A stretch of 64,000 nucleotides of DNA, taken from positions 1-64,000 of the forward strand of contig NZ_QUMK01000009.1 in assembly GCF_010907035.1 (NCBI RefSeq). Reading direction: 5' to 3'. Shown one piece after another: positions 48,102 to 56,758 of the stretch. The stretch is from Rhodopseudomonas sp. BR0M22 (GTDB lineage Bacteria > Pseudomonadota > Alphaproteobacteria > Rhizobiales > Xanthobacteraceae). The notes under the pieces are model-generated. The model had not been told where the DNA came from. It saw only the letters and a list, made by a program, of their open reading frames with translations, and did not search any database. Made by a program: the position numbers and the translations under genes. The number at the start of each line of letters is the position of its first letter. The first letter of the stretch is position 1.

Positions 48102-49499
48102 ATGTCGTCATCTGTCGCGGAAGGCATGGCGCAACCTCGTGAACCGATCCGCTATCCGTCGCAGGGCGCCGTCATCGGCTGGATCCTGTTCGATTGGGCG
48201 GCGCAGCCATACTTCACGCTGATCACCACCTTTATCTTCGCGCCCTATTTCGCCACCTACGTGGCGCCGGATCCGGCGACCGGCCAATCGCTGTGGGGGT
48301 TCGCCACCGCGGCGAGCGGTTTCATCATTGCGTTGGCATCGCCGGTGCTCGGTGCGATCGCGGATGCCAGCGGCCGGCGCAAGCCGTGGATCGCGCTGTT
48401 CGGCGCCATGCTGGTGATCGGATCGATGCTGATGTGGTTCGGCAAACCGGGCGAGCCACATACGATCCTGCCGCTGCTGATCGCCTACGCGGTCGCCACT
48501 ATCGGGGTCGAATTCGCCACCGTGTTCAATAACGCGATGATGCCCAACCTGGTGCCGCCGGAGAAGATCGGCCGCCTGTCCGGCACCGGCTGGGCGACCG
48601 GCTATGTCGGCGGCATCCTGTCACTCGTCCTGGTGCTCGGCTTCCTCGCCGCCAGCCCGGACACCGGCAAGACGCTGCTCGGCATCGCGCCGTGGTTCGG
48701 ACTCGATCCGGCGCAGCACGAAGGCGATCGGATCAGCGGCCCGCTCACAGCGGTGTGGTTCGTGGTGTTCGTGCTGCCGATGTTTCTGCTGACGCCGGAC
48801 TTCCCGGCCAAGCTGGCGCCGCGCGCCGCAATCCGCGAGGGATTGCGCGAGCTCCGCGAGACGCTGCGCGATCTGCCGCGTCGTCGTTCGCTCGCGATCT
48901 TTCTGCTCGCCAACATGATCTACACCGACGGGCTGGTGTCGCTGTTCGCGTTCGGCGGCATCTACGCCACCGGCACCTTCGGCTGGAGCACGATCCAGAT
49001 CGGCACCTTCGGCATCATCCTGGCGATCGCCGCCACCATCGGTGCGTTCGTCGGCGGCAGGCTCGACGATGCGTTCGGTTCCAAACGGGTGATTGCCGGC
49101 TCGCTGCTCCTCCTGCTGGTCGCAATCGCCGGCATCCTGCTGATCGATCCCAGCCATGTGCTGTTGATCGAAGTGACGCCGCCGCAGCCGGGAGGCGCAT
49201 TGTTCGCGTCACCGGCGGAGCGCGCTTATCTGCTGCTCGGCTGCCTGATCGGCATCGCCGGCGGACCGCTGCAGGCCGCATCCCGCACGCTGCTGATCAG
49301 GATCGCCCCACGGGACCGGATCGCTCAGTATTTCGGCCTGTTCGCCCTCACCGGCAAAGTGACGTCGTTCATCGGCCCGCTGCTGATCGCGACCGTCACG
49401 GCGCTGGCCAGCAGCCAGAAAGCCGGCATGGCCGTGCTGGTGCTGTTCTTCGTCGCCGGATTGGCGCTGCTGACCCAGGTTCGGCGCTCGGCGGAGTGA
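48102..49499 (+). CDS. MFS transporter of the UMF1 family
   Basis: 465-residue membrane transporter with about 12 hydrophobic helices. The N-terminal WILFDWAAQPYFTLITTFIFAPYF and the ASPVLGAIADASGRRKPW loop are typical for the UMF1 family (related to fungal Atg22). Substrate not known. GGAAGGA precedes the ATG at 48102. Its stop is followed by the control region of the DAHP synthase gene; no clear terminator lies between, except the small hairpin 49507-49526. Confidence 0.88.
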   Translation: MSSSVAEGMAQPREPIRYPSQGAVIGWILFDWAAQPYFTLITTFIFAPYFATYVAPDPATGQSLWGFATAASGFIIALASPVLGAIADASGRRKPWIALFGAMLVIGSMLMWFGKPGEPHTILPLLIAYAVATIGVEFATVFNNAMMPNLVPPEKIGRLSGTGWATGYVGGILSLVLVLGFLAASPDTGKTLLGIAPWFGLDPAQHEGDRISGPLTAVWFVVFVLPMFLLTPDFPAKLAPRAAIREGLRELRETLRDLPRRRSLAIFLLANMIYTDGLVSLFAFGGIYATGTFGWSTIQIGTFGIILAIAATIGAFVGGRLDDAFGSKRVIAGSLLLLLVAIAGILLIDPSHVLLIEVTPPQPGGALFASPAERAYLLLGCLIGIAGGPLQAASRTLLIRIAPRDRIAQYFGLFALTGKVTSFIGPLLIATVTALASSQKAGMAVLVLFFVAGLALLTQVRRSAE

Positions 49500-49512
49500 T
49501 CGCGCCGGTGCG

Positions 49513-49541
49513 TGGACAAACGCACCGACCTGGTCTATATG
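49513..49541 (+). promoter_or_regulatory. Candidate promoter for the aromatic attenuator
   Basis: TGGACA at 49513-49518 and TATATG at 49536-49541 are 17 bases apart. A start site 6-8 bases past the -10 would fall at 49547-49549, that is on or next to the A of the leader ATG. So the leader mRNA may have no 5' untranslated part. The -10 matches only the first four positions of TATAAT well. Confidence 0.45.
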
Positions 49542-49548
49542 AGCGGGC

Positions 49549-49626
49549 ATGATCCACCTGACCGCCTCGTACTGGTACTTTTATTTTAGCAGCTCGCTGG
49601 CGGCGGGAGGATTTCGCGCGATCTGA
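49549..49626 (+). CDS. Leader peptide for aromatic amino-acid attenuation
   Basis: A 25-residue open frame starting MIHLTASYWYFYFSSS and ending in ARG-Ala-Ile before TGA at 49624-49626. Six aromatic codons in a row (Tyr-Trp-Tyr-Phe-Tyr-Phe, 49570-49587) would stall a ribosome when charged tRNA-Tyr, -Trp or -Phe is short. The frame lies 88 bases before DAHP synthase, the first enzyme of aromatic synthesis, and overlaps RNA segments that pair in a mutually exclusive way. There is no ribosome site, which fits the predicted leaderless transcript. Too short to be called by length, but the codon content and the RNA make it convincing. Confidence 0.85.
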   Translation: MIHLTASYWYFYFSSSLAAGGFRAI

Positions 49627-49659
49627 AGATTGCAGCATAGAGATCCGACAAGCCGCCAG
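49597..49659 (+). promoter_or_regulatory. Antiterminator of the aromatic attenuator
   Basis: CTGGCGGC at 49597-49604, inside the leader frame ten bases past the aromatic codons, pairs perfectly with GCCGCCAG at 49652-49659, the 5' arm of the terminator. CCGCC at 49562-49566 can in turn pair with GGCGG at 49599-49603. So four segments are present as in classic trp attenuators: a ribosome stalled on the aromatic codons frees 49597-49604 for antitermination, while one that reaches the stop at 49626 covers it. Confidence 0.8.
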
Positions 49660-49679
49660 ACCTGGCGGCTTTTTTGTTT
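49651..49679 (+). terminator. Intrinsic terminator of the attenuator
   Basis: AGCCGCCA (49651-49658), loop GACC, TGGCGGCT (49663-49670), then a T-run to 49679 with a single G. It lies between the leader stop codon and the DAHP synthase start, so it must be read through for expression. Confidence 0.9.
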
Positions 49680-49714
49680 GAGCCGGCAGGTCTCCTGAAC
49701 AGGAGCAAACTGCC

Positions 49715-50803
49715 GTGTTGACCACCACAGACGACCTTCGCCTTCAGAAAATCACCGAACTGAGTACGCCCGCCGAAGTGATGGGCGAGATTCCGCGCAC
49801 ACTGACCGCGACACGCACCGTCGCGGCAAGCCGTAGCGCGATTCACGCCATCCTGACCGGAGCCGACGACCGGCTGCTCGTCGTCGTCGGCCCGTGTTCG
49901 ATTCACGATCCGGCCGCGGCCATGGACTACGCCAATCGTCTGGCGGCGCTGCGCGAGACCCTGGCCGACCGGCTCGAGATCGTGATGCGGGTGTATTTCG
50001 AAAAGCCGCGGACCACGGTGGGTTGGAAGGGGTTGATCAACGATCCCGATCTCGACGGCAGCTTCCGGATCGACAAGGGATTGCGGCTGGCGCGTGACGT
50101 GCTGTCGGCGGTGAACAATCTCGGCCTGCCGGCCGCCACCGAATTCCTGGATCTGATCACGCCGCAATACATCGCGGATCTGGTCGCCTGGGGGGCGATC
50201 GGCGCGCGAACCACCGAGAGCCAGATCCACCGCGAACTGGCATCGGGGCTATCCTGCCCGATCGGGTTCAAGAACGGCACCGACGGTAACGTCCGGATCG
50301 CCGCGGAGGCGGTGAAATCCGCGGCGCAGCCGCATCATTTCATGGCGGTGACCAAGGGCGGGCGCAATGCGATCGCGGCCACCACTGGTAACAGCGACTG
50401 CCACGTCATCCTACGCGGCGGCGTCGCGCCGAACTACGACGCCGCAAGCGTCGAAGCCGCCGCAGCGGTGCTCGGCAAGATCGGCCTGGCGCCGCGGCTG
50501 ATGATCGACGCCAGCCACGCCAACAGCAGCAAGCAGCCGGACAACCAGCCGAAGGTGACGGCCGATATCGCGCGCCAGTTGGCGGCGGGCGAGAGCCGCA
50601 TCTTCGGCGTGATGATCGAAAGCAACCTAGTTGCCGGTCGGCAGGACGTCGTGCCGGGTCAGCCGCTGCGCTACGGCCAGAGCATCACCGACGGCTGTAT
50701 CGACTGGGAGTCGACCGAGACGGTGCTGCACGAGCTGGCCGCCGCGGTCGAGAACCGGCGAGCTGCGCGGCGTAGCGCTCAGCAAGAAGGTGCTGCGGCT
50801 TGA
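49715..50803 (+). CDS. 3-deoxy-7-phosphoheptulonate synthase, class I
   Basis: Joins phosphoenolpyruvate and erythrose 4-phosphate to make DAHP, the entry to chorismate and aromatic amino acids. 362 residues of the AroF/G/H type: GPCSIHDP (about 60), RVYFEKPRTTVGWKG (about 92), IGFKNGTDG (about 187) and the metal-binding IDASHANSSKQ with His near 268. E. coli paralogues are 350-356. Starts at the GTG at 49715 with AGGAG at 49701-49705. Expression appears controlled by the attenuator at 49549-49679. Which amino acid feeds back on the enzyme cannot be told. Confidence 0.94.
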   Translation: MLTTTDDLRLQKITELSTPAEVMGEIPRTLTATRTVAASRSAIHAILTGADDRLLVVVGPCSIHDPAAAMDYANRLAALRETLADRLEIVMRVYFEKPRTTVGWKGLINDPDLDGSFRIDKGLRLARDVLSAVNNLGLPAATEFLDLITPQYIADLVAWGAIGARTTESQIHRELASGLSCPIGFKNGTDGNVRIAAEAVKSAAQPHHFMAVTKGGRNAIAATTGNSDCHVILRGGVAPNYDAASVEAAAAVLGKIGLAPRLMIDASHANSSKQPDNQPKVTADIARQLAAGESRIFGVMIESNLVAGRQDVVPGQPLRYGQSITDGCIDWESTETVLHELAAAVENRRAARRSAQQEGAAA

Positions 50804-50903
50804 TCGCTGAGCGGGGCAGCGGCCTCGGGTCGCCGCCCCGCTTTTCGCAAAACAATGGTCGTCGCCCGGCTGCAAAGGCGATGACGGTTGAGGCCGTCGC
50901 CTC

Positions 50904-51042
50904 TTCCCTTCTCCCCTTGTGGGAGAAGGTGGCGTGGACGCAGTCCGCGTCGGATGAGGGGTGAGGCGGGCATTGAGCCTCGGCTGCGTCCCCCTCACCC
51001 GGCTCGCTGCGCTCGCCACCCTCTCCCACAAGGGGAGAGGGT
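50904..51042. repeat. Palindromic repeat pair (TCCCCTTGTGGGAGAAGG variant)
   Basis: CCCTTCTCCCCTTGTGGGAGAAGG at the left (from 50904) and CCCTCACCC...CCCTCTCCCACAAGGGGAGAGGG at the right (to 51042) are inverted copies of a hairpin unit with GATGAGGGGTGAGG between. They fill the gap between convergent DAHP synthase and purH. Confidence 0.85.
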
Positions 51043-51049
51043 TCAAAGA

Positions 51050-52639
51050 TTAGTGCCGGAAGTGCCGGGTGCCGGTGAACACCATGGCGATGCCGGCGTC
51101 GTCGGCGGCCTTGATCACTTCGTCGTCGCGGACCGAACCGCCGGGCTGGATCACCGCGGTGGCGCCGGCCTCGATGCAGGCCAGCATGCCGTCGGCGAAC
51201 GGGAAGAACGCATCCGACGCGACCACCGAGCCCTTGGTCATCGGCGCCGCGAGCTTCAGCTCAGCCGCCGCATCCTGCGCCTTGCGGGCGGCGATGCGGG
51301 CAGAGTCGACGCGGCTCATCTGACCGGCACCGATACCGACCGTGGCGAGGTCCTTGGCGTAGATGATGGTGTTGGACTTGACGTGCTTGCCGACGCGGAA
51401 CGCGAATTTCAGGTCGCGCAGCTCGGCTTCGGTCGGCTGCCGCTTGGTAACGACCTTCAGCGCCATGTCGTCGACCACCGCATTGTCGCGGCTCTGCACC
51501 AAGAGGCCGCCGGCGACAGTCTTGTAGGTCAGGCCGTTGGCACGCGGATCGGGCAGCGCGCCCGCCAGCAGCAGCCGCAGATTCTTCTTCGCCGCGACGA
51601 TCGCGATCGCTTCCTCGGTGGCGTCGGGCGCGATGATCACTTCGGTGAAGATCTCGGTGATGGCGCGCGCGGCTTCCGCATCGAGGGTGCGGTTGAGCGC
51701 CACGATGCCGCCGAACGCCGACACCGAGTCGCAGGCCAGCGCCTTGCGATACGCATCGAGCAGGCTTGCGCCCTCGGCGACGCCGCAGGGGTTGGCGTGC
51801 TTGACGATGACGCAGGCCGCGGTGCGCCCGGCGTCGAACTCGCCGACGCACTCATAGGCCGCATCGGTGTCGTTGATGTTGTTGTAGGACAGTTCCTTGC
51901 CCTGCACCTGGCGCGCGGTGGCGACGCCTGGGCGCTTCTCCGGGGTGGCGTAGAACGCCGCGGTCTGGTGCGGGTTTTCGCCGTATCGGAGGCTCTGGAT
52001 CAGCCGACCGCCGATCGCGCGGAAGTCCGGCGCGTCGGTCTTGAGCTGCAGCGCGAACCAGTTGGAGATCGCCGCATCGTAAGCGGCGGTGCGCGCATAG
52101 GCCTTGGCGGCGAGGCGGCGGCGCAGGGTGAGCGTGGTCGCGCCGTTGTTGGCCGCGAGTTCGTCGAGCACCGCCTGATAATCGCTGGCCTCGACCACCA
52201 CGGCGACATCGTCGTGGTTCTTGGCCGCGGCGCGGATCATCGCCGGGCCGCCGATGTCGATGTTCTCGATGCAGTCTTCGTAAGATGCGCCCTTATCGAC
52301 GGTCGCTTCGAACGGATACAGATTGACGACGAGCAGGTCGATCTGCGCGATGCCGTGATCGGCCATCGCCTTCTTGTGCTCGGCATTGTCGCGGATCGCC
52401 AGCAGGCCGCCATGCACCTTGGGGTGCAGGGTCTTGACCCGGCCGTCCATCATTTCGGGGAAGCCGGTGAGATCGGAGACGTCCTTCACCGGCAGGCCGG
52501 CGGCTGCAATCGCCTTGGCGGTGCCGCCGGTCGAAACCAGCTCGACGCCGTGGCCGACGAGCGCCTTGGCGAAATCGATCAGGCCGGTCTTATCGGATAC
52601 GGACAGAAGGGCACGGGTGACGCGGCGCGGCTCAGTCAT
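51050..52639 (-). CDS. purH: Bifunctional AICAR transformylase/IMP cyclohydrolase
   Basis: Catalyses the last two steps of de novo purine synthesis. 529 residues: the MGS-like cyclohydrolase domain at about 8-150 ([33 protein letters not shown]) and the transformylase domain after 200 (the Lys-His pair in [10 protein letters not shown]; the late [26 protein letters not shown]). The ATG at 52639 follows AGAGGA; an earlier Met at 52669 is unlikely. Likely monocistronic. Confidence 0.97.
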   Translation of the reverse strand: MTEPRRVTRALLSVSDKTGLIDFAKALVGHGVELVSTGGTAKAIAAAGLPVKDVSDLTGFPEMMDGRVKTLHPKVHGGLLAIRDNAEHKKAMADHGIAQIDLLVVNLYPFEATVDKGASYEDCIENIDIGGPAMIRAAAKNHDDVAVVVEASDYQAVLDELAANNGATTLTLRRRLAAKAYARTAAYDAAISNWFALQLKTDAPDFRAIGGRLIQSLRYGENPHQTAAFYATPEKRPGVATARQVQGKELSYNNINDTDAAYECVGEFDAGRTAACVIVKHANPCGVAEGASLLDAYRKALACDSVSAFGGIVALNRTLDAEAARAITEIFTEVIIAPDATEEAIAIVAAKKNLRLLLAGALPDPRANGLTYKTVAGGLLVQSRDNAVVDDMALKVVTKRQPTEAELRDLKFAFRVGKHVKSNTIIYAKDLATVGIGAGQMSRVDSARIAARKAQDAAAELKLAAPMTKGSVVASDAFFPFADGMLACIEAGATAVIQPGGSVRDDEVIKAADDAGIAMVFTGTRHFRH

Positions 52640-52807
52640 GGGGCAAGATCCTCTGATGGAAGGAAACAAATGCCCAGGCGCGCGGCAGATACGTCCCGCG
52701 CTTCCCGATGGTGCTCCATCCTAGGTCGCCAGTCGCGCGAGGCGAGCGTGGATTAGCAGTTTTCGCCGGCCGCGACAACGGCGACCAAGGTTTCAAGTGC
52801 ACCCAGT

Positions 52808-52853
52808 CCTCATCTTGAGGAGGACGGCGCTTCGTGCCTCCTCACCATGAGGT
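52808..52853. repeat. Short inverted repeat of the CCTCAT...ATGAGG family
   Basis: CCTCATCTTGAGGAGG at the left faces CCTCCTCACCATGAGG at the right with GACGGCGCTTCGTG between. It is the fifth kind of interspersed palindrome in the window, 36 bases from the next gene end. The rest of 52640-52888 shows nothing else. Confidence 0.7.
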
Positions 52854-52888
52854 TCTGCCTGAGATGAGCGCTCGGCCATCGGAGCGAC

Positions 52889-54775
52889 CTACAGCGGCAG
52901 CTCCGGCTCGCGACGGGCGGCGCGACGGGCGCTGGTAGCCTGCGGCGACGCATTGGAGCGGATGAAGCTCCAGCGCACGTTCGGCGCCTCGATCGAATTC
53001 TGCCGGATCACGATCTGGGTCGAGCGGCGTGGCCCGTCGTTGCCGGCCAGGAACACGGTCTCTTCGAGATCGACCTTGTCGTCGGCCGCCTCGAAGGTCC
53101 AGACCTCGCGATTGGGCAGCACCAGCATCACTCCGCGGGCATCGTGGAGCCGGCTGGCCTTGACCGACGGATGAAGGTGAAAGCGCACGGCGTAGTCGGC
53201 CTGGGCGGCACGGTGGCGGCCGCCCTGCACCGGCGTCAGGCTGTCTTCGCCGTCGATCCGGCTGCCATCGTGCTTCACCATCAGCACCCGCCGATGCAGC
53301 ACGCCGAACTTGTCGCGATAGCCGTCGTGTGCGGTCGTCAGCAACACGCCGCCGGCGACTTCCTCGCGGCGGTTTTCGACCTGCCGCGGTCCGCCAACCA
53401 CCGGCGAGCCGTGCAGGAAGCGCTTCATCGCCGAGCGCTCGACGAAGCTGCAGGACGAGGTGTCGTGACAGGTGACGGTCGAATGCGCCACCGTCGAGCG
53501 GGCAAAGCCGCGCCAGCTCTCGCGGTTGGTGGTCGGCATGCCGCTGTTGATCACGATCCGGCACGAGCCGGACGACAATTCGAACGACAGGCAGCCGGCA
53601 TGGGCTTCCTGGCTGACATTGGAAGGCGGCGGCGCGCCGGCGTCGACGATCGCCAACGTCGCACCGGCATCGATCCGCTGGTAGCCGGAATGCGGCATGC
53701 TGGCGAGCGGCGTGCCCTGGCTGTCGTCATAGGCGAGCAGCGTCGCCAGCAGATCGGACGGCGTCGCGCTCATGCCGTTGAACAGCGCGAAATTGCCGTC
53801 GCCGTGGCGGAAGAACCGCAGCATCGGCATCATCCGGTCGATCGCGTTGAGAAGCGCCGGCGGCGGCGCGATGTTGCGGGCCGCAAACGTCTGCCGCAGC
53901 GGCAACAGGTCGATCAACAGCTCGATCAGCGCGCCCGGATTGCGCGAGATGTGGCCGCCATCCGGCAGGATCTGGCGCTGCAATTCGTCGGACAGCCGCT
54001 TGGTGGCGCCGCGAATCTGGCGTGCCTGGTTCGCAAGGCACAGCGACGCGTAGCACAGCGCGATCGTCACCTGCAGCCGCGGCACGCCGTCCTGAACATC
54101 GACCAACGCGTAGCGCAGCGCCCGGATTTCGCGGGTCAGGGCACGCAGATAGCGGCGATAGAACTTGCCGTCGGTGTCGGACAGCACCAATGGCGCCTGC
54201 GACAGCAGCGAGATCACCCGCCGCGCCAGCACGTCCGGCCGTCGCCCGACCGGACCGGTGCGCGACATGTTGCTGAGCCAGTCGTCGACCAGCGAGCGGG
54301 CATTGGCGCGGGTGATCGCGGTGTCGGCGGCGCGCAGATGGCGCAGCCAGCCGAAGCCGAGCAGCGCGGCTTCCCAATCATCCGAAGGCGGTTCGAGATC
54401 GAAGATCGAGCGGCCGTGACAGGTGACGATCTTGCCGGCGAAGACGAAGCGGCCGGCATAGATCTCGGCAGCACGGGTCGCGTCCGCAGTGCGCAGATCG
54501 TGCGGGGCGATGATCAGCCGGTCGGTGCGGCCAGGCCACAGCCTCGTGACCGCGACGGAGCCGCTCGACGTGCGCGCCCACACGGTGCGCGCGAAGCGGC
54601 CCATGATCAGCGTCGAAATTCGTCTGCGGGGTGCGACCGACACCTGCGCTAGAGCCCCCAATCGTTGATACGCATCACGTTGCTGCCTTCTGCGGACGGC
54701 GAATGTCAGATCACGCAGGACGTCGGACAAGCGTCCAGTCCGGTACAGCTTCGATTGGAACGGCTCTGCGGACAT
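52889..54775 (-). CDS. Heparinase II/III-family protein
   Basis: 628-residue protein with an alpha-helical toroid-like N-terminal part (about 60-370: LTREIRALRYALVD, RQILPDGGHISRNPGALIELLIDLLPL) and a C-terminal beta-rich heparinase II/III-like domain (about 395-610, with the hallmark GCLSFELSSGSCRIVINSG and HSTVTCHDTSSCSF). Such proteins are polysaccharide lyases in other bacteria; the substrate here is unknown. No signal peptide is clear in the chosen start, and starts at 54775, 54874 or further inside are all possible because none has a good ribosome site. 167 bases after the methyltransferase gene, same strand. Confidence 0.85.
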   Translation of the reverse strand: MSAEPFQSKLYRTGRLSDVLRDLTFAVRRRQQRDAYQRLGALAQVSVAPRRRISTLIMGRFARTVWARTSSGSVAVTRLWPGRTDRLIIAPHDLRTADATRAAEIYAGRFVFAGKIVTCHGRSIFDLEPPSDDWEAALLGFGWLRHLRAADTAITRANARSLVDDWLSNMSRTGPVGRRPDVLARRVISLLSQAPLVLSDTDGKFYRRYLRALTREIRALRYALVDVQDGVPRLQVTIALCYASLCLANQARQIRGATKRLSDELQRQILPDGGHISRNPGALIELLIDLLPLRQTFAARNIAPPPALLNAIDRMMPMLRFFRHGDGNFALFNGMSATPSDLLATLLAYDDSQGTPLASMPHSGYQRIDAGATLAIVDAGAPPPSNVSQEAHAGCLSFELSSGSCRIVINSGMPTTNRESWRGFARSTVAHSTVTCHDTSSCSFVERSAMKRFLHGSPVVGGPRQVENRREEVAGGVLLTTAHDGYRDKFGVLHRRVLMVKHDGSRIDGEDSLTPVQGGRHRAAQADYAVRFHLHPSVKASRLHDARGVMLVLPNREVWTFEAADDKVDLEETVFLAGNDGPRRSTQIVIRQNSIEAPNVRWSFIRSNASPQATSARRAARREPELPL

Positions 54776-54942
54776 GCGTGCGGCGGAGACGAAAGATCGT
54801 TGTGAAACAAGGCAACCTCGAATTAACGAAAATTCGTTGCGAATCCTTTTAATCTGGAAACCCGCCCCACACACCCTGGCGATAGACGAATGTGGACAGG
54901 CGCTGCTGCGCCACGTCCTGGCAGCGGGTCAATTGGCTGATT

Positions 54943-56295
54943 TTACAGCGACTTCACCAGTCGCGCCGCGTAGAAGCCGTCGAATCCGGCGAGCCGTGGA
55001 TCGCTGTGCGGCAAATGGCACGGCAGAGTCCGGAGCGCGCCGTCCGCGGTCACGATGTCGGCGAGTCCTGCCACTTCGGCCGGATCGACCGGGGCCCGGC
55101 GCATCGACGGCTCCGCATCCAGCAGCGACGCGATCGCCTGCTCGCCCTCCTCGGGTTCGAGCGAGCAGGTGCAGTACACCAGCGTGCCGCCGGGCCGCAG
55201 CAAAGACACCGCCTTCTTCAGCAGTCGGTCCTGCACCGCAGCGAGCGCGCCGATGTCGCTCTCCTGCTTCAGCCAAGCGACGTCGGGATGGCGACGAATG
55301 GTGCCGGTCGACGCGCACGGCGCATCGATCAGCACGGCGTCGAAATCCGCTGCGGCGCCATTGCGCCACTCCGCCGCATCGGCCACGCCGGTTTCGGCGT
55401 CGAGCGAGAGCCGCGCAAGGTTTTCACGCAACCTAGCCACACGCGCAGGCGAACGATCGATCGCACTGACCCGCGCACCGGCCGACACGAGCTGCGCGGT
55501 CTTCCCGCCCGGCGCCGCACACAAATCGGCGACGGCTTTGCCCTGAAGATCGCCGAACAGACGCACCGGCAATGCCGCCGCCGCATCCTGAACCCACCAT
55601 TGCCCCTCGGTGAAGCCTGGCAGCATCCGCACCGAACCCTGCAGCAGCGTGCGGACGGTGCCGGTCGGCAAGACTTCGCCGTGCAGCCGCGCGGCCCAAT
55701 GCGGCGCGTCGGACTTTACCGTGAGATCGAGCGACGGCTCATGGCTGATCGCGACCGCAATCGCGCGGGCCGTCTCCTCCCCGTAATGCGCGCTCCAGCG
55801 CGCCAGCAGCCACTGCGGCACATCTGGAGTCGCAGCGGCGAGTTCTTCGACCAGCGGCAGACCCTCGCGCGCGCAACGTCGCAGCACCGCGTTGACGAGC
55901 CCGGCATATTTCGCAGCACGGCGGTCAGATTGTACCAGCCGCACCGACAGATCGACTGCAGCGTGGTCCGGCACCTCCATCCACAGGATCTGCGCGGTGC
56001 CGATCAACAGCGCGCTCTTGGCGCGAGGCGCATCGGTCGGCACGCCGCGATCGAGCAGCCTTGCCAGCAGTCCTTCCAGCGTTCCAAGCCGGCGCAGGAT
56101 CGTCGCGACCAGCCGGCGCATCAGCGCCCGATCGCGATCCGACAGCGTCTTCAGCCCCGGATGCGCGGCCGGACCTTCGAGCTGGTCGTCGAGCATCCGG
56201 CGCTTTTGCAGCACCCCGTCCAGAATGTCCGCGGCGATACGGCGCGCGGCGAGGCCGGGCACCTCGGAAGCTTGGGCGAATCTTGGAGCAGGCAT
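54943..56295 (-). CDS. RsmB/NOP-family RNA 5-methylcytosine methyltransferase
   Basis: 450 residues: a NusB-like RNA-binding domain at the N-terminus (about 10-150) and an SAM methyltransferase domain at about 235-445. Motif I reads LCAAPGGKT; the two catalytic cysteines of m5C enzymes sit in DAPCASTG and YCTCSLEPEE. This matches RsmB, which methylates C967 of 16S rRNA, and the length (E. coli 429) agrees; substrate assignment is by family. The ATG at 56295 is clear. Divergent from the SDHAF4-like gene. Confidence 0.92.
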   Translation of the reverse strand: MPAPRFAQASEVPGLAARRIAADILDGVLQKRRMLDDQLEGPAAHPGLKTLSDRDRALMRRLVATILRRLGTLEGLLARLLDRGVPTDAPRAKSALLIGTAQILWMEVPDHAAVDLSVRLVQSDRRAAKYAGLVNAVLRRCAREGLPLVEELAAATPDVPQWLLARWSAHYGEETARAIAVAISHEPSLDLTVKSDAPHWAARLHGEVLPTGTVRTLLQGSVRMLPGFTEGQWWVQDAAAALPVRLFGDLQGKAVADLCAAPGGKTAQLVSAGARVSAIDRSPARVARLRENLARLSLDAETGVADAAEWRNGAAADFDAVLIDAPCASTGTIRRHPDVAWLKQESDIGALAAVQDRLLKKAVSLLRPGGTLVYCTCSLEPEEGEQAIASLLDAEPSMRRAPVDPAEVAGLADIVTADGALRTLPCHLPHSDPRLAGFDGFYAARLVKSL

Positions 56296-56451
56296 GAATC
56301 GAGGGTATCACAGCACGAGGAGAGGCGCCGCGCGATGCTGCGCGCCGGTCTGCCGTGAATGGCAGTTGAATATGCCAAATGTAAGAATCGCCGCCGCGTT
56401 CCACGACAGCGGTGATCCGTGTCTGCCCTGTGAACAGAAAGGCGTCTGCCG

Positions 56452-56670
56452 ATGACCGAATCCGATCCGCATGCCGCGACACCGGCGGCCGCCCCTCCCC
56501 GCAAGGATCTGCCGGAAGCCGCCAAACGCGCGCTTGCCGAGGCCGAAGCGCGCCGCATCGAGGCTGCCCGGCAGGCGGAGGCGCGGGCCAAAGAGGTTCA
56601 GGGGCCGAAGGGTCCCGAGCCGACCCGCTATGGCGACTGGGAAGTCAAAGGCATCGCGTCGGACTTCTGA
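56452..56670 (+). CDS. SDHAF4-like (DUF1674) succinate dehydrogenase assembly factor
   Basis: 72-residue protein whose C-terminus GPEPTRYGDWEVKGIASDF is the DUF1674/SDHAF4 signature; the eukaryotic Sdh8/SDHAF4 helps assemble flavinated SdhA. The N-terminal half is Ala/Glu/Arg-rich and helical. Presence in alphaproteobacteria fits mitochondrial ancestry. No sdh genes are in the window. Confidence 0.9.
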   Translation: MTESDPHAATPAAAPPRKDLPEAAKRALAEAEARRIEAARQAEARAKEVQGPKGPEPTRYGDWEVKGIASDF

Positions 56671-56758
56671 GACGAGGTGCCACAACCTGCGGGTTATTCC
56701 GCAATCCCACCCTGCAGTCCTGGTTGCTTCGCCTCCCGACTCGACCCATTGCAGCAAC

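Noticed and set aside
49539-49589. Alternative 16-codon leader frame from ATG at 49539
   Set aside because: It carries no aromatic run and would not explain the paired RNA segments; the frame from 49549 does.
46086-51042. Recurrent palindromes as a possible CRISPR array
   Set aside because: Copies are isolated or in inverted pairs, not regularly spaced direct repeats with spacers; no cas genes.
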